A DNA stretch of 64,000 nucleotides from Myrica gale. Lineage: Eukaryota; Streptophyta; Magnoliopsida; Fagales; Myricaceae. Positions 47,348 to 58,558 of this stretch are shown in pieces. A model generated the notes under the pieces. It was not told the origin of the DNA, did not search any database, and saw only the letters and a list, made by a program, of their open reading frames with translations. The position numbers and the translations under genes are program-made. The stretch lies in contig OZ005618.1 of assembly GCA_963930655.1 (NCBI GenBank), forward strand, positions 10,211,001-10,275,000. The letters are read 5' to 3'. The stretch's first letter is position 1. Every line of letters begins with the position of its first letter.

Positions 47348-47538
47348 GGGTCCGTTTGCCATGTAAAATTTTACAAAATTTTACACCCTCTCACAATAAA
47401 ATACTACTATATAATCTCTCTCTCCCATCAAATCATAACTGTTCACTACAAAAAATATAAAAAATTACCTCTCTTCACTTTTTCACTAAACCCAATACCT
47501 AAAATTTTAACAACACAAAAATTTTACAACACAAATCC
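47348..47538. repeat. Tourist-like MITE upstream of RBR copy 3
   Basis: About 191 bp between TAA trinucleotides (47345-47347 and 47539-47541), starting GGGTCCGTTTG and ending near CACAAATCC. Spacer 1 lacks it. The interior is shared with 33358-33537. Three-base TAA duplication points to PIF/Harbinger mobilisation. Confidence 0.62.
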
Positions 47539-47553
47539 TAAGAAGCTTTTTAA

Positions 47554-47739
47554 GGGTATGTTTGAGGGTGAAAATTTTGGGTATTGGAGTTTTGAAAATA
47601 TTATAAAGTAAAGAAATGTTATTGGAGTTGGTGAAAAAGCGAAGAGAAAGAGGGATTTTTAATAAGTATTATAATAATAAAAAATTATGTGGTGAATTTT
47701 TTATGATTAAACCCAAATATTTGGACTCCAAACATCCCC
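47554..47739. repeat. Second Tourist-like MITE upstream of RBR copy 3
   Basis: 186 bp with ends GGGTATGTTTG and, in reverse complement, GGGGATGTTTG, flanked by TAA (47551-47553 and 47740-47742). Spacer 1 shows the empty site CTTTAAGAGTTTGGCCCC (near 22302-22320), matching CTTTTTAA plus GATTTTGGCCCC here. This is good evidence of a real, precise insertion. Confidence 0.78.
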
Positions 47740-48000
47740 TAAGATTTTGGCCCCACTTGTCTCCCTCGCTTCCACTTCTTTAACAAGCTACCCTCGCGTT
47801 CTTAACAAGCTATCCTTGCGTTTATTTTACTCTCTTTCAAAACCCTAATCAGAGGAACTGGTAAAATAAATTTAACCCAAAAAAAAACAGAAAAAAAAGA
47901 CGAAGAAGATAAATTTAAGCACTGAGCAGAAAGTTTTTCCCTCACTTTCCTCCGAGCCATATAGTGGAAACCTGGAAGGAAGCCCCCAAGAGAACGTGTC

Positions 48001-51000
48001 ATGGCGAGGAGTGCGGTAACGGACGACCTCTACACCGCACTCTCTGAGCAATCCCTTGTCCTCATGGCGGCGAAAACACTCGACTCCGACCTCGACCTCG
48101 CCTATCAACTCCAAATGCAAGAAGCCATTAACGCCTCCCTCGCTCTCCAGCCATCAGGTTCGGGGTCTCCACCACCACCACCAACTCCTAACGTCGACGT
48201 TTACTCTCCCAACAACGGCGTATTAGACATCACTGCGACGCTAATGATGCAAGACTTGGACAGGTACATGCAAGAACACTTTGACCGCGAGCGAAGCGAG
48301 GCGGAGATGAGGAGAATGCGCCAGGATCTGGACCGTCGGATCCACGATCAGAAGTTCGCGGACTACATCCTCAACATCTCCGACGAAGAATGGAGAATCC
48401 ACGGGGACAATTACCACCGCCCGTACCGCGTTGATGCTTCGTCGTCTTCTTCTTCGTCGACCGCTCTGGTTGACACCGAGTGTTTTAGGCTATATTTCAA
48501 GGGCCTGGTGAGCGAAGAGAACGTTAGGGGTATGAAGGTAAGGGTGGCTGGGGCTGGGGTGGCGATTTGCGATTCCAAGGATATGCCGATCTTGGAGGTG
48601 AAGAAGAATCTGGAGGCGTTTGTTGATGGTCAGGTCATGACAAATGAAGATGCTACGCTTGAGGCCTTGATTGAGGGGCTTGATAGAGCTCTCAGCTTGA
48701 ACTTGAAAAGGATCACCTTTTTCTGCGATCACTATAATGTTCACCAATATGTGAGTCCTATTTTACTATCATTGTTTTTGCAAACGTTCGGTTGTTTTAA
48801 TATTGATCGTAATATTTTATGTTTGGTTGGTGGGGATTTCACGTATATTTTATTTATAAAACGGAAATTGTAAAGGGGATTTTAGAGAATGAGAAATGTG
48901 GCGAAGTGGGTTCGTCAAGTCATGATTAGATGTACTTGGAATTGGGATACACCTGCGTTGATACGAGTTTGTGTCATGTTGACGATGGTTCAATGGTCGG
49001 ATTAACCGGTTGAACTGCAAAACAGTGACGGTGAAATCCCATTGCGATTGGTTGTTGTTGTTTGTTACTTACATAATGCACGACACTTTTGGATATAGGC
49101 AAATATACAGTCTCTTCACATAACGTATGTAACAAGTTTTGTGAATTCACTTTGGAGGACGCAAGTCCTTGCATTTAGTGTGTCAGTTCCCTTCCAATGT
49201 CCAAACGACTGGAAAACGGTAGGCCGTTCATTATTTAAACTTCTCTTTTTGAGCTTTTCAATTACGCTATTACCATTTTCTGAGTTAGCCTCAGTTTTTC
49301 AGTGTTGTCAATTATTAGCATGTGCATGTTAATTTCTAAATCACAGCTCAGGTTAGCTCTTTGGAAGTACGTATTACCATTATTCTGTCGTTGCGGAAGA
49401 TTTTCATTTCTTTTCTCTAGTATGATATGATCAGTTACCATTTCTCCTAGGACATGTTAAATGATATATCTGTTTTGAAAGTTCAATATTGTTTGTTATC
49501 TGGTATGCTTGAATTTTATTTGAATTGGCATGATTTATAGTGTCGGTTGGTAAAGCCTAGTAATGTCAACAATCACATACCCAACTCGGTTTTCTTAAAA
49601 AATAGAGAAATTAGAACCAAGTCAAGATGATACGGATAAACCTCTTCTTCTTGTGCCAAAGATCTTACCATTTCTGAAGGAGCTGGAGTTATATCACCTT
49701 TCAATTTCTATTCAAGAGTTCTTATGTGTTTCCACACCCCCTCGAGACCCCAAAAAATGGACAAATTCCTTTTCTTTTCCTATAGGAACAGATATTAAGA
49801 TTCGTCACTACAAAAAGGATAATGATAATCTCACCATTAACTACTTCATTTATGAATTTCATAGTAATAGAAATATATGTTCTACCGAGACAGAATTTGT
49901 AACGCATGAACCAATGTTTCGAGCCACCGATCACTTCACTCAATGTAAGCTCTTGCGCTGCAAAGTTAGAGGTGGTTGACTTTGTGCTTTTGAGTACAGG
50001 TTACAGGCAGAGTACCACCACCAAAGAGCAAGATTGCTACAGTAGTCAATCGGGTGGCTCTTCTTAGAAGAAAATTTGTATACTGCAATCCTTCTCTTGT
50101 GGCACACGATGATATGAAGCACGCCTTTAAGTCTGCAAGAGATGCTATAGTTTCTCAAATTACCTGGCCGGAAGAAACTAGCAATGGCAAGAGTATGAAG
50201 GAGACATGTGTAATTTGCTTTGAAGATGCTGATGTTGATGACATGTTTTCAGTTGATCTTTGCCTGCACCGGTATTGCTTTTCTTGTATGAAACAGCATG
50301 TGGAGGTCAAGTTGCTCAATGGGATGGTAGCAAAGTGCCCTCATGAAGGCTGTAACTCTGAGGTGAATATTGATAGATGTCGAAAATTCTTGGATCCAAA
50401 AGTGGTTCAAGTGATTAGCCAACGCAGGAAGGAATCTTCTATTCCCACTGAGGAGAAAGTTTATTGCCCATATCCAAGGTGTTCTGTATTGATGTCAAAA
50501 AGTGAGGTTCTACAATATACTCAGATTACACAGGCTGTTGCTAAAGAATCCGGACTCGGGAAATGCATGAAATGTCATTACTACTTCTGTATCAATTGCA
50601 AAGTCCCTTGGCATTACAATAAGACCTGCTATGATTACAAGAGATCAAATCCTCATTCCTGTCCAGAAGATGCAAAGCTTAAGTCTCTGGCAACAATGAA
50701 ACGCTGGAGTGAGTGTAAGAAGTGTAACCATGTAATTGAACTGGCAGAAGGTTGCTATCACATCACTTGCAGGTGCTTTGTTATCCTTCTGTCTATTCTT
50801 GTTGTTATCTATAGGCATACATATATCTCTGTATGGTGTCGTCTGTGCTGTTTTATCGAGAGAGAAAAGATACTAAAAACAGATAAAGAGGACGTACATC
50901 TTTGAAAAACTAGATGATTGAGTAGCTAGCAAATGGGATAGGAAATTGGGTGATGGGAGAATCGATTTCACGGATTGAAATTGCACTATGAGTCCTCCAT

Positions 51001-51927
51001 TTCCAATGGGATATAGTCTGAAAAACAACCATAGATCAAGTAGATTTGAAGCCACGGCAGCCAGAAGTTGTCCATGTCACTGATTACATGTTTGTTTTGT
51101 TTTGTTCTATGCGCCAGGTGTCTATTTTTAACTCTTTTCGCTCTTTTCTTCTTGCCAGCCATCAGACTTTCCTGCTTCAGTATTTAAATTTCTGTCCCCA
51201 GTTCATACTCGAAATCTCTTAGACTCTTCCTGAGTTCCTTGATCTTCTTCTCACCAAACACGCTGCTATTGAAATAGTTTCTCCATTTTTCTACAAATTT
51301 GCCAAGTGGCAAGCAATGAACGAAAAGAAGAATTGCTCCCAAAGCTACTACTAACCTGTTTCCTCTTTTTCTCATCAACTTGATGTATTTCTTAATTTGA
51401 TGTTTAGTGTTCCAATTTTATGTCAATACCAGAGTCTGATTTAGTTTTGCCAGCCTCTGTGTTCATGTCTTCATCCAATAATGAACTGTATTTTGTTTCT
51501 AATATAGGCAAATGTATGATTACAAAGTATTGTGCTCTATATGTAGATTAATAAAAACAGAAAAGCACCAAAACAAATCCTGGCTCCGCCATCAGTCTGC
51601 CCCTCACTCCCACTTCTCTCTTCTGTGCATAAACAAATATCTCATTTGGTTGGTTTAGGAGATTGGTACTTTTCTATCCTGTCCTAATCTTTCTTATAAC
51701 ATTCTTCCCCTTTTACTTCTAAAAGGGAAAAAGTCATATAGCGGCCATGCTCTGTTTTTTTGTTCGTGTTAATGTCATTTTGGATTTTTCCTCTGCAATG
51801 TTTTCGCAGATGTGGGCATGAATTTTGCTATACTTGTGGAGCTGAGTGGAAGAATAAGAAAGCTACATGTTCCTGTCCAATCTGGGATGAGCGGAACATC
51901 ATACGTGATGTACAGCAGAGGCGATGA
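48001..51927 (+). CDS. RBR E3 ubiquitin ligase with RNase-H-like domain, copy 3 (three exons)
   Basis: Exons are 48001-48750, 50000-50772 and 51810-51927 with GT-AG borders, giving 546 residues. The N-terminus has the helix [20 protein letters not shown], a Pro-rich patch and an Arg/Glu-rich coiled segment ([19 protein letters not shown]). The RNase-H-like domain follows: [58 protein letters not shown]1 begins at Cys320 ([15 protein letters not shown]), then IBR ([23 protein letters not shown]) and RING2 ([26 protein letters not shown]) with catalytic Cys502. Unlike copies 1 and 2, exon 3 ends in a short basic tail ([11 protein letters not shown]), not an acidic one. All zinc ligands I could check are present, so the gene looks functional. 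Two MITEs and a retroposon lie within 2 kb upstream. Confidence 0.93.
51184..51378 (-). other. Unexplained 64-codon open frame in intron 2 of RBR copy 3
   Basis: The minus-strand frame has a hydrophobic stretch ([18 protein letters not shown]) followed by a charged helix ([19 protein letters not shown]), a composition closer to real protein than to AT-rich noise. It starts exactly where homology to copy 2 ends (about 51190). I do not recognise a family. It could be a relic of inserted DNA. Confidence 0.3.
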
Positions 51928-52239
51928 TTAGAAGTTTCTGTACGATGATTCTTTCTAGTTTCTACAACCTCGTCTGGTTGGATGAGTCTATATATCTGTT
52001 ACTCAACGCTTTTATTTCTCTACCTTATTTGGTTTAGCTTTTGTTGGCTTAAAACACATCATGCCATGGCTTTTCAGCTTTTGTTAAGTTATTAGTCTCT
52101 CATTACACGTATTACAGATTTCCTGCGGTGATCAATCTATAGTTGTTTCTCTCTCCCTTTATTCCATCATGTTTGGTATATTTTAGTGGGAAAAAAATTT
52201 AAATGTAGAGGTTTTTAGGTACATGTCTTGTAGGTTGAA

Positions 52240-53620
52240 ATAGAATTTGGAATTAGGTTGCGATGGAGATAGATTTTCCGCACCCCAGAAAGCCTGCAAA
52301 GACCTTATAAAGAGAAAGCCTAAGCCCATCCATGAGTATACAGGGTTCCTCGCGAGCTAAGAGTCTGGCCCTGTAGATAAACCGACAACCCTCTTAAATA
52401 AAGATCACGTCAAAAATAAAAAGCAAGGTGTATGGGAGGTTAATTATCCCATTCCCTGACACGATGGATAATAGAAAGAATAAATCTTCGTCATTAAATG
52501 GGTAACCGAAAACTGCCTCACTAAAGATTAAAGGTAGGAGGAAAAGTGTAGGTCCTACACCACTAATAAAAACCAAAAGGCACGAGATGAGAAAGAAACC
52601 GAGATCCGAGGAAAGGAAACATATGCTAAAGCCCAAGATAGAAAGAAAAAGGATAAATAGAGAAGAAAAAAAGCGAACAAGGTATATAGTTCTCTCTCTA
52701 AAACACACGCTAAAAATACGAACCAAGAAAAGAAAAGAGATGACGAGGGCTGATAATGGCATCAGAGAAATCCCCCTACGGTGAGGACTCTTAGTTCTAG
52801 TATGTTATTTTGCTTGCAAGAGGAAGGAAGGAGATTTTGGACTTTTCAACACGTCCCAAGGACTTTGAGTGTAGCTCCCTCGGACCTCTAGCCCAATTGA
52901 TTCTTATGATATGCTGATTAAAAATAGTTTCATCAGTTGGCGCCATCTGAGGGAACTCATAGTTCTTCAAACTAGTTATCCCACTTTCACGACGTGAGCA
53001 AGGAACTTGGTAAAACTTTTCATTAGTACGACCTATGGAAGATGGTTACAAAAGCTTTCACGTGGGGAAAGGCACCTGAAGTGACCCTAGACACACCCCC
53101 ACTGCAGGCCAGTAATACTCAGACCCCAACTGGGACTACTAAGACAACGTTTGTTTCCCAAAATTTTGACTGGCCGCCTCACTAGAAAGCCCCTAGCTTG
53201 AGTATACACCAAAACCATGTTGAAAGTCTGCGATTTCCTGACACCATTTAATAAAGAAGCCTTGGAGGTTGATGGCACCGAGGACATTTCAAAGATCATG
53301 GCTGTGATAAACGAGCTAGCAACAGAAAGTGATTTCTTACATCATCTGGCACGAAATAGCCATAAAATGTATGCTGATCAAACGGTAGAGGCTCAAAATT
53401 TCATAGGGGTCGAAGAAATCTTTAAAGCCCGGGAGGCAGCCCGAACGACCTAGAGTGGAAGGCCGGAAAGGAAGAGAACAAATGCGGACACCACCAACTG
53501 ATACAAGGGAAAAATCTGTACGCCAGAGAACAGAACGCCAAGCACTACTCCTAAACCTGCAAGGAGAGGCGATCAAGGGTATACTCCGTTTAACGTATCA
53601 CTCAGGGAAATCTTGATGCA
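52240..53620 (+). mobile_element. Gypsy retrotransposon 5' fragment (LTR, PBS, gag remnant)
   Basis: At 52936-52955 the phrase TTGGCGCCATCTGAGGGAA closely matches the leader that follows the 5' LTR of many plant Gypsy elements (TTGGCGCC-type primer-binding site). Upstream sequence ending CATCA would be the LTR; its start was not fixed. Downstream at 53217-53453 is a gag-like frame (FLTPFNKEALEVDGTEDISK, HLARNSHKMYADQTVEAQNF, EEIFKAREAA). No pol domains follow, so the element is truncated. Confidence 0.6.
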
Positions 53621-54780
53621 AATTGCAAACAATCCGATTCTACTGAGTTTTACTTCTTTCTTTTTTTTGCCTTCCTATTCAAATGAATGTTAACTTAAAG
53701 TATAGCTTTCTTCACCATCTTGCTAACATCTCTATTTCAGGTTCAAAAATCACTATCCACCAATTGTACCTTTTGGGATGAGGCTAACCTGTATTCATTT
53801 ATTTGAATCCAATGCAAAGTAACTCATTGCACAATAGCTCAGATCTATGCGGTTGAAACTTCATTCCTAATTCAGAGTTTCCGTATTTCACAGTATTGCC
53901 ATTGTATCATTGTCTATGATACTGAGCTACATAAAGTTTAAGGCATAAAGATCAAGGCCGGCTCAGATGGGTAGGCAGATGAGGCAATCTCCCTAATTAT
54001 AAAAGTCTTATATTATAGTAAAATTAAAATTGAGAAAAGAAAAAGTCTATTTTTTTTAAAATAAAACTTAATAAAAGGCCAAGTAGGTACATATACAAAT
54101 TAGTTTACAAAATTGAGAGTGAATTTATATTTCAATTTAGTTTTTATAGGTTTTTGTTAAAAGTTATTTTTTATTTTTTTTATTGTTGTTACAAGGCTAA
54201 TAATTAGATATGAAATGTTATTCAAAATAGAAAAAGGTTTTTAAAATGTTTTCAAAACCGTTAAACAAACATAGAAGGAAAATGGGCCTCTAACGCCCCA
54301 CTGCTTGCTGAACATTTTTGCTCGGAAGTTGAATGTCACAGATTTGACATTACTATTTGCTTACAGCTAACGCCCCACTGCTTGCCTTTGCAGGAAAATG
54401 GGCCTCTAGTCTAAGAAGGCCACCTATGTGCGTCAAAATGCGCCTTTGTCCTGTCACATACAATTTATCTGCGGGGGAAGCCTCATCAAGACCAGGTTTC
54501 TTGTTGTTTTGGTTTTCAAATATTCTTTGCAGTGATGATGTAGCCCCATATATAGAGCTAAAAATGAAGATATGAACTCCCAATGGTGAAGATCTCAGAT
54601 TTTAATCGACTGTATGGTTAATATTTGCAAGTTCCAAAATGCTTGATTGGCCATTAAAGACCTGCAGGGTGATTGTGTGTAGTCTTGAAAACTGCAAGAA
54701 ATTACTTCCTTCTCTATGGAGTAGAAGCTATATCTTTCTGTGCTTGGTCTTACTTATTATTACCACTATGTTTACAGATG
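53621..54780. other. Repeat-derived DNA with no recognisable gene
   Basis: Includes a hAT-like end at about 53953 (AAGGCCGGCTCAGATGGG) without a matching partner, AT-rich DNA, and a short internal duplication: TAACGCCCCACTGCTTGC at about 54292 and again at about 54368, with AAAATGGGCCTCTA adjacent to both. No protein family recognised. Confidence 0.45.
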
Positions 54781-54796
54781 CAATTATTATATGATA

Positions 54797-55328
54797 TAGG
54801 GAAGGGATAGTTGATGGAGCTGACTATAGCTTAGGAAGCAGAACAAACGTCTGTTCGCTTGGCTGGACTCCTCAGTCCTCAACTTCAAGAGTAAATTTTG
54901 ATGCAGAAGGGAGTTCATCAGAATGGAATTTAGAGAGGTATTATGCAGCTTCGTCTTATTCAACTTGCTCTTCAAGTGGAGTGCGTGATTTAGGTCGAAT
55001 TCCATCTCTTTGGTCTGAGAGGAGTCACAAGGGATCCGAGATAAATGAAGCAATTTCTCAGTCCAATGAGAATCTTCATCACTCATCCGATCCCACTTTA
55101 GCGGTATGCACAAGGTTCTTCTATGCTATACCAAGGAGCATTTGCAGTTTTCAAGTTGAAACTTTAAACATTTGACTGATTCGTGCAGATGGAATTTCAG
55201 ATTACAGTCACTTTTATCAATCTGAAGAGTCCAGACCAGATGCTGAAAATGCAAGGCTAGAAGGTTTTCTAGCAGGAGAAAGGCGAGCCAAAGCCGAGAA
55301 AGTTGCAATCGAGGCTATGAGCAGGGTG
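54797..55328 (+). pseudogene. Gene fragment resembling a PUB32/33-type U-box ligase linker
   Basis: Two exon-like pieces. The first (about 54797-55103) reads SSSEWNLERYYAASSYSTCS and SGVRDLGRIPSLWSERSHKG and ends at a GT. The second (about 55189-55328) reads DAENARLEGFLAGERRAKAE and KVAIEAMSRVK. The latter resembles the coiled linker of U-box/kinase PUB proteins (EAFEESMRRRKAEKDAIEA-like). No U-box, USP or kinase domain is present, so this is at most a captured or degenerate fragment. The family call rests on the second piece and is tentative. Confidence 0.45.
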
Positions 55329-55622
55329 AAGTCATATCTTATTCTTGGTCGTAAAGTTATTTCTGGTGATTTTAGAAATGTTTTGTTATATAGCTGAACT
55401 AAATAACTCACCTTTTGCACATTTATTTTTTGAGATTATTTACATAGAGAAGATATCCAACTTTTTAAGTTTGACACACTTGTGCACACACGGGCATTTT
55501 TTCCTGTATGGGACCTGGAGTGCAGGGGGTGTTCCTTGAAATCTCTCCATTTTTTTTATTTGTGAGCGTAATTCTCTTTTGATGTAGTTTAGCACTATTA
55601 AAGTTGTTTTTTCTATTATTAG

Positions 55623-55770
55623 GAACATTCAATTCTTTGGCCTCGAGTCTCAACAGAAAGTGACTACATCCTATGTAGTAGTCATTGGTCTTGGAGGGGT
55701 TGGCAGTCATGCTGCGTCTATGCTTTTGAGATCAGGGGTGGGTAGGCTTCTCCTTGTGGACTTCGATCAG
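55623..55770 (+). pseudogene. Isolated exon of a TcdA-like tRNA t6A dehydratase (ThiF/E1 fold)
   Basis: Between AG (55621-55622) and GT (55771) lies a clean 148-nt exon. Its 49 complete codons read [20 protein letters not shown] then [20 protein letters not shown] and [17 protein letters not shown] is the nucleotide-binding loop of the ThiF/MoeB/E1 family. The wording matches plant homologues of bacterial TcdA, which cyclises N6-threonylcarbamoyladenosine in tRNA. No other exon of that gene was found to either side, so this is a captured or displaced exon and not a working gene. It sits between fragments that look like another gene. Confidence 0.82.
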
Positions 55771-56232
55771 GTGTGTTCTTGGATGACTTATTTCCAACAC
55801 TTTTGGGTTTCTAATGTTTTTTGATGTGATGTTTGTGGTCTCTTGTTGTGTTTAGGGCCTATCTAATGGGTTACCAACTTCATTTGGCTTACACAACTTT
55901 TTGGAATCATAGCCTTTCTGCTTTATTGTCGATCCTCGTGGTCAATCCACACATTTTTTGCTGTCTCGTAGTTCATTTTACATATATTTGAATATATTGA
56001 AGTCATCTGCAATTGCTTATTTGACAGAAATTTTAATTGCACTGATGAGCCATTGGTTTATTTTTAATTGAATGCACATTGGTGTCAAAGAGTGGTTTGA
56101 TGTTTATCTATGATTTACTCATCATGTTTCTATTTGCCTTTCTATAATTTTGTTGCATAATCTTCATATTGCTTTACAGTGCTTGTTATTCATCAGCAGT
56201 CCAACAATTTTGTAAGGTTTCTAATGTGTGTT

Positions 56233-56330
56233 TAGCTGGAAGAAAAAGCAATCAGAGGTCAATCTTCTGATGGATGAAGTTGAACGGGCTCAAACAAGAC
56301 TAGTTAGTCTTGAGGTCCAATATGAAATGT
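56233..56330 (+). pseudogene. Coiled-coil gene fragment, possibly the same PUB-type gene
   Basis: The + strand reads WKKKQSEVNLLMDEVERAQT then RLVSLEVQYEM, a heptad-like segment similar to the PUB32/33 linker (KNQRDEVMEELRIALDQ-type). A later EFKRMLMHER near 56740 may belong to it. Context supports a broken gene with the TcdA exon lodged inside. Low certainty. Confidence 0.35.
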
Positions 56331-56989
56331 CCCTTCTATTTGTTGTCGAATGACATGGATGGATAGATAAACTCAGTTCTGAATTTGATTTCTATGTCCA
56401 TATTATTTCTATTTTGTTATTTCAACTTGTTTATAATTTAATGTATACTTTTGAGATATTTGTTCGGCTGAAATTTGGTAAATTGTCTTGTGTGTGGTGG
56501 AATGTATTAATCCATATTATTCCTATTCTCATGACTAATTGAAACTTGTACTTGGCTGTTGCTTTTCTGGAAACCTATTGCCTGATTTTCAATTTTATGT
56601 TTTTCTACTTCTAGATTTTGGTTTCATTAGATTGTAGAGAATTACTAATTACGTCCTAGAGACTTTGAGCTTAATGTCCAGAAACAAGCCTAATGTTTTG
56701 TTTATTTCTCACGTGATATTTGTTTTCAATTACAGGAATTCAAGAGGATGTTGATGCATGAAAGGTGGAAGATTTTAATTGGTTCTTACTTATTGTGTTG
56801 TATTTGATTATTTTAGTTGGTCCTTTATTTATTGTTATTTTATATTAGAAACTTGTTACTTTTTAAATTACTTGTAGAGATTCTTGTGTTTATTGTAAAA
56901 CATTATTAATAAATGATGAAATATATTTTGTTTTATTATCCTTGTTTTTTAAGTTTTTATATCTAATGAATTATGGTTATTAAAATAAA

Positions 56990-57684
56990 TTTGTATTACC
57001 AATTAAAAAAACATGTATATAAAAATATAGGAAAAAGTTAGTGGTGTTTTAAAAATGCTAGCACATTGCAAAAAAAACGATGCTATAGTAGGTCTTTTGG
57101 CATATACTAGTGTTTTTTTGTGCTATAGCAGCGGTCAGCGACCGCTGCTATAGCCTTCTTTTTGGACTATGCCAGCGGCTTAAAAACACCGCTAAAAAAA
57201 TGCTATTGTAAATCAGGACAAACGCTAACGTTTTATACAAACGCTGCTAAAAAACCGCAGCTATAAGTGGAGAAACGCCATCGTTTTTAAAAATGTCGCT
57301 AAAAGATCGCTGTTGAAAATTAGGAGAAACGCCAGCGCTTTTTTAAAAATGCCGCAAAGAAATCAGGAGAAACTCCAGCGTTTTACAAATGCTGCTAAAA
57401 AACTGCTGCTATAAGTTGGGAAACGACATCGCTTTTTTAAAACGCTGCTAAAAACTGTTGTCGTAAGCTGTGGCATTACCAGCGATTTAAAAACGCCGCT
57501 AAGTGACAGCTGTTAAAAGGTAGGGAATCACCAGCGTTTATGAAAACGCTGTTGAAGACATTCCCCGACAGAGAAAAGACAGCGGTCGGAAATCGCCGGT
57601 GAAACCGTCGGTAAAATTTTAGCGGCATTTTTTGGGCTTTTGCCAACGGTTTTCCGACCGCTGTTGTGTCCTTTTTTTGTAGTG
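56990..57684. mobile_element. CACTA (En/Spm) transposon right end with subterminal repeats
   Basis: The element ends ...CCTTTTTTTGTAGTG at 57684; the reverse complement begins CACTACAAAAAAAGGAC, a standard plant CACTA terminus. Inside it, some 600 bp are packed with variants of AACGCTGCTAAAAA, ACGCCAGCG and AGCGGTCGG in both orientations, the subterminal transposase-binding repeats of this superfamily. The next base starts LINE sequence. I found no matching CACTACAAA left end in the window, so the left boundary and the 3-bp duplication are unproven. Gene fragments at 54797-56330 may lie inside it. Confidence 0.8.
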
Positions 57685-58558
57685 ACCCTTTTCCCAAGCT
57701 GGCCAGACTACCCTGATCAAATATGTTACCATATCTTTGCCTCAGTATTTTATGCAGTCTTTGCTTTTACCAGTTGACTGGTGTGGATAGGTAGATCGGT
57801 TCATCAAAGATTTTTGGTGGGATTTTTCGAACTTGAAGAAAAGGAATTACACCCCTAAGGCATGGTCTATTATTTGCCAGCCTAAGCATGTGAGCGGTTT
57901 GGGGTTAAGACGCTTGGAGGAGATTAACAGAGCTTTTATTTTGAAATTGGCTTGGAACTTCTTGAATCAACCGGACGCTTTGTGGTGGGTATTTTGAAAG
58001 CCAAGTATTTTCCTACTTCCTCGTTACTGGAGGCAAGTGCTAAAAGTGGTGCTTCCCTTGTTTGGCAAGGTATTGTCCGTGTTCTGGATACTCTTAGGCA
58101 GTCTATCTGCTTTCTTCCCTGGAATGGTTCCATGGTTCGTTGGAGGGAGGACCCGTGGTTGCCTTTGGAAGATCATCATAGACCAGAGTGGCTACCTCTT
58201 GGTTATAATTCTTCTTCTTTATCGTTTGTTGCTGATCTTGTAGACCATGTCTCTAGTGGATGGAATAGACCCCTTTTGGATTCCTTATTCTCATGTAGCA
58301 CGGTGTCCAACATTTTAGTCATGCCTCCTTCTGATCCCCTAGCCCAAGACTTTCTTATTTGGACCCATGATCCGCATGGTCATTTTTCGATAAGTAGTGT
58401 TGTCCAAAATTTTCAACATGCTCGTCATTCCCATCATGTTTTCCTTCCTGATAAGGTTTGGAGAGCTCTTTGGAAGCTTCCACTTCAGGATTGTCTTAAG
58501 CTGCTATTATGGAAGGTTGCGGTTGAGGCTCTACCTGTACATGTTCCCTCGTATCGAC

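Noticed and set aside
47438-47460. CACTACAAAAAA string as a CACTA terminus
   Set aside because: It lies in the middle of a TAA-flanked MITE, has no subterminal repeats, and is probably coincidental.
53950-54290. A complete hAT element starting AAGGCCGGCTCAGATGGG
   Set aside because: No inverted partner end and no 8-bp duplication could be found; at most a fragment.
54765-54772. CACTATG as a possible left end of the CACTA element
   Set aside because: Only CACTA matches the right terminus (CACTACAAAAAAAGG), and the flanking triplets (TAC versus ACC) do not agree.
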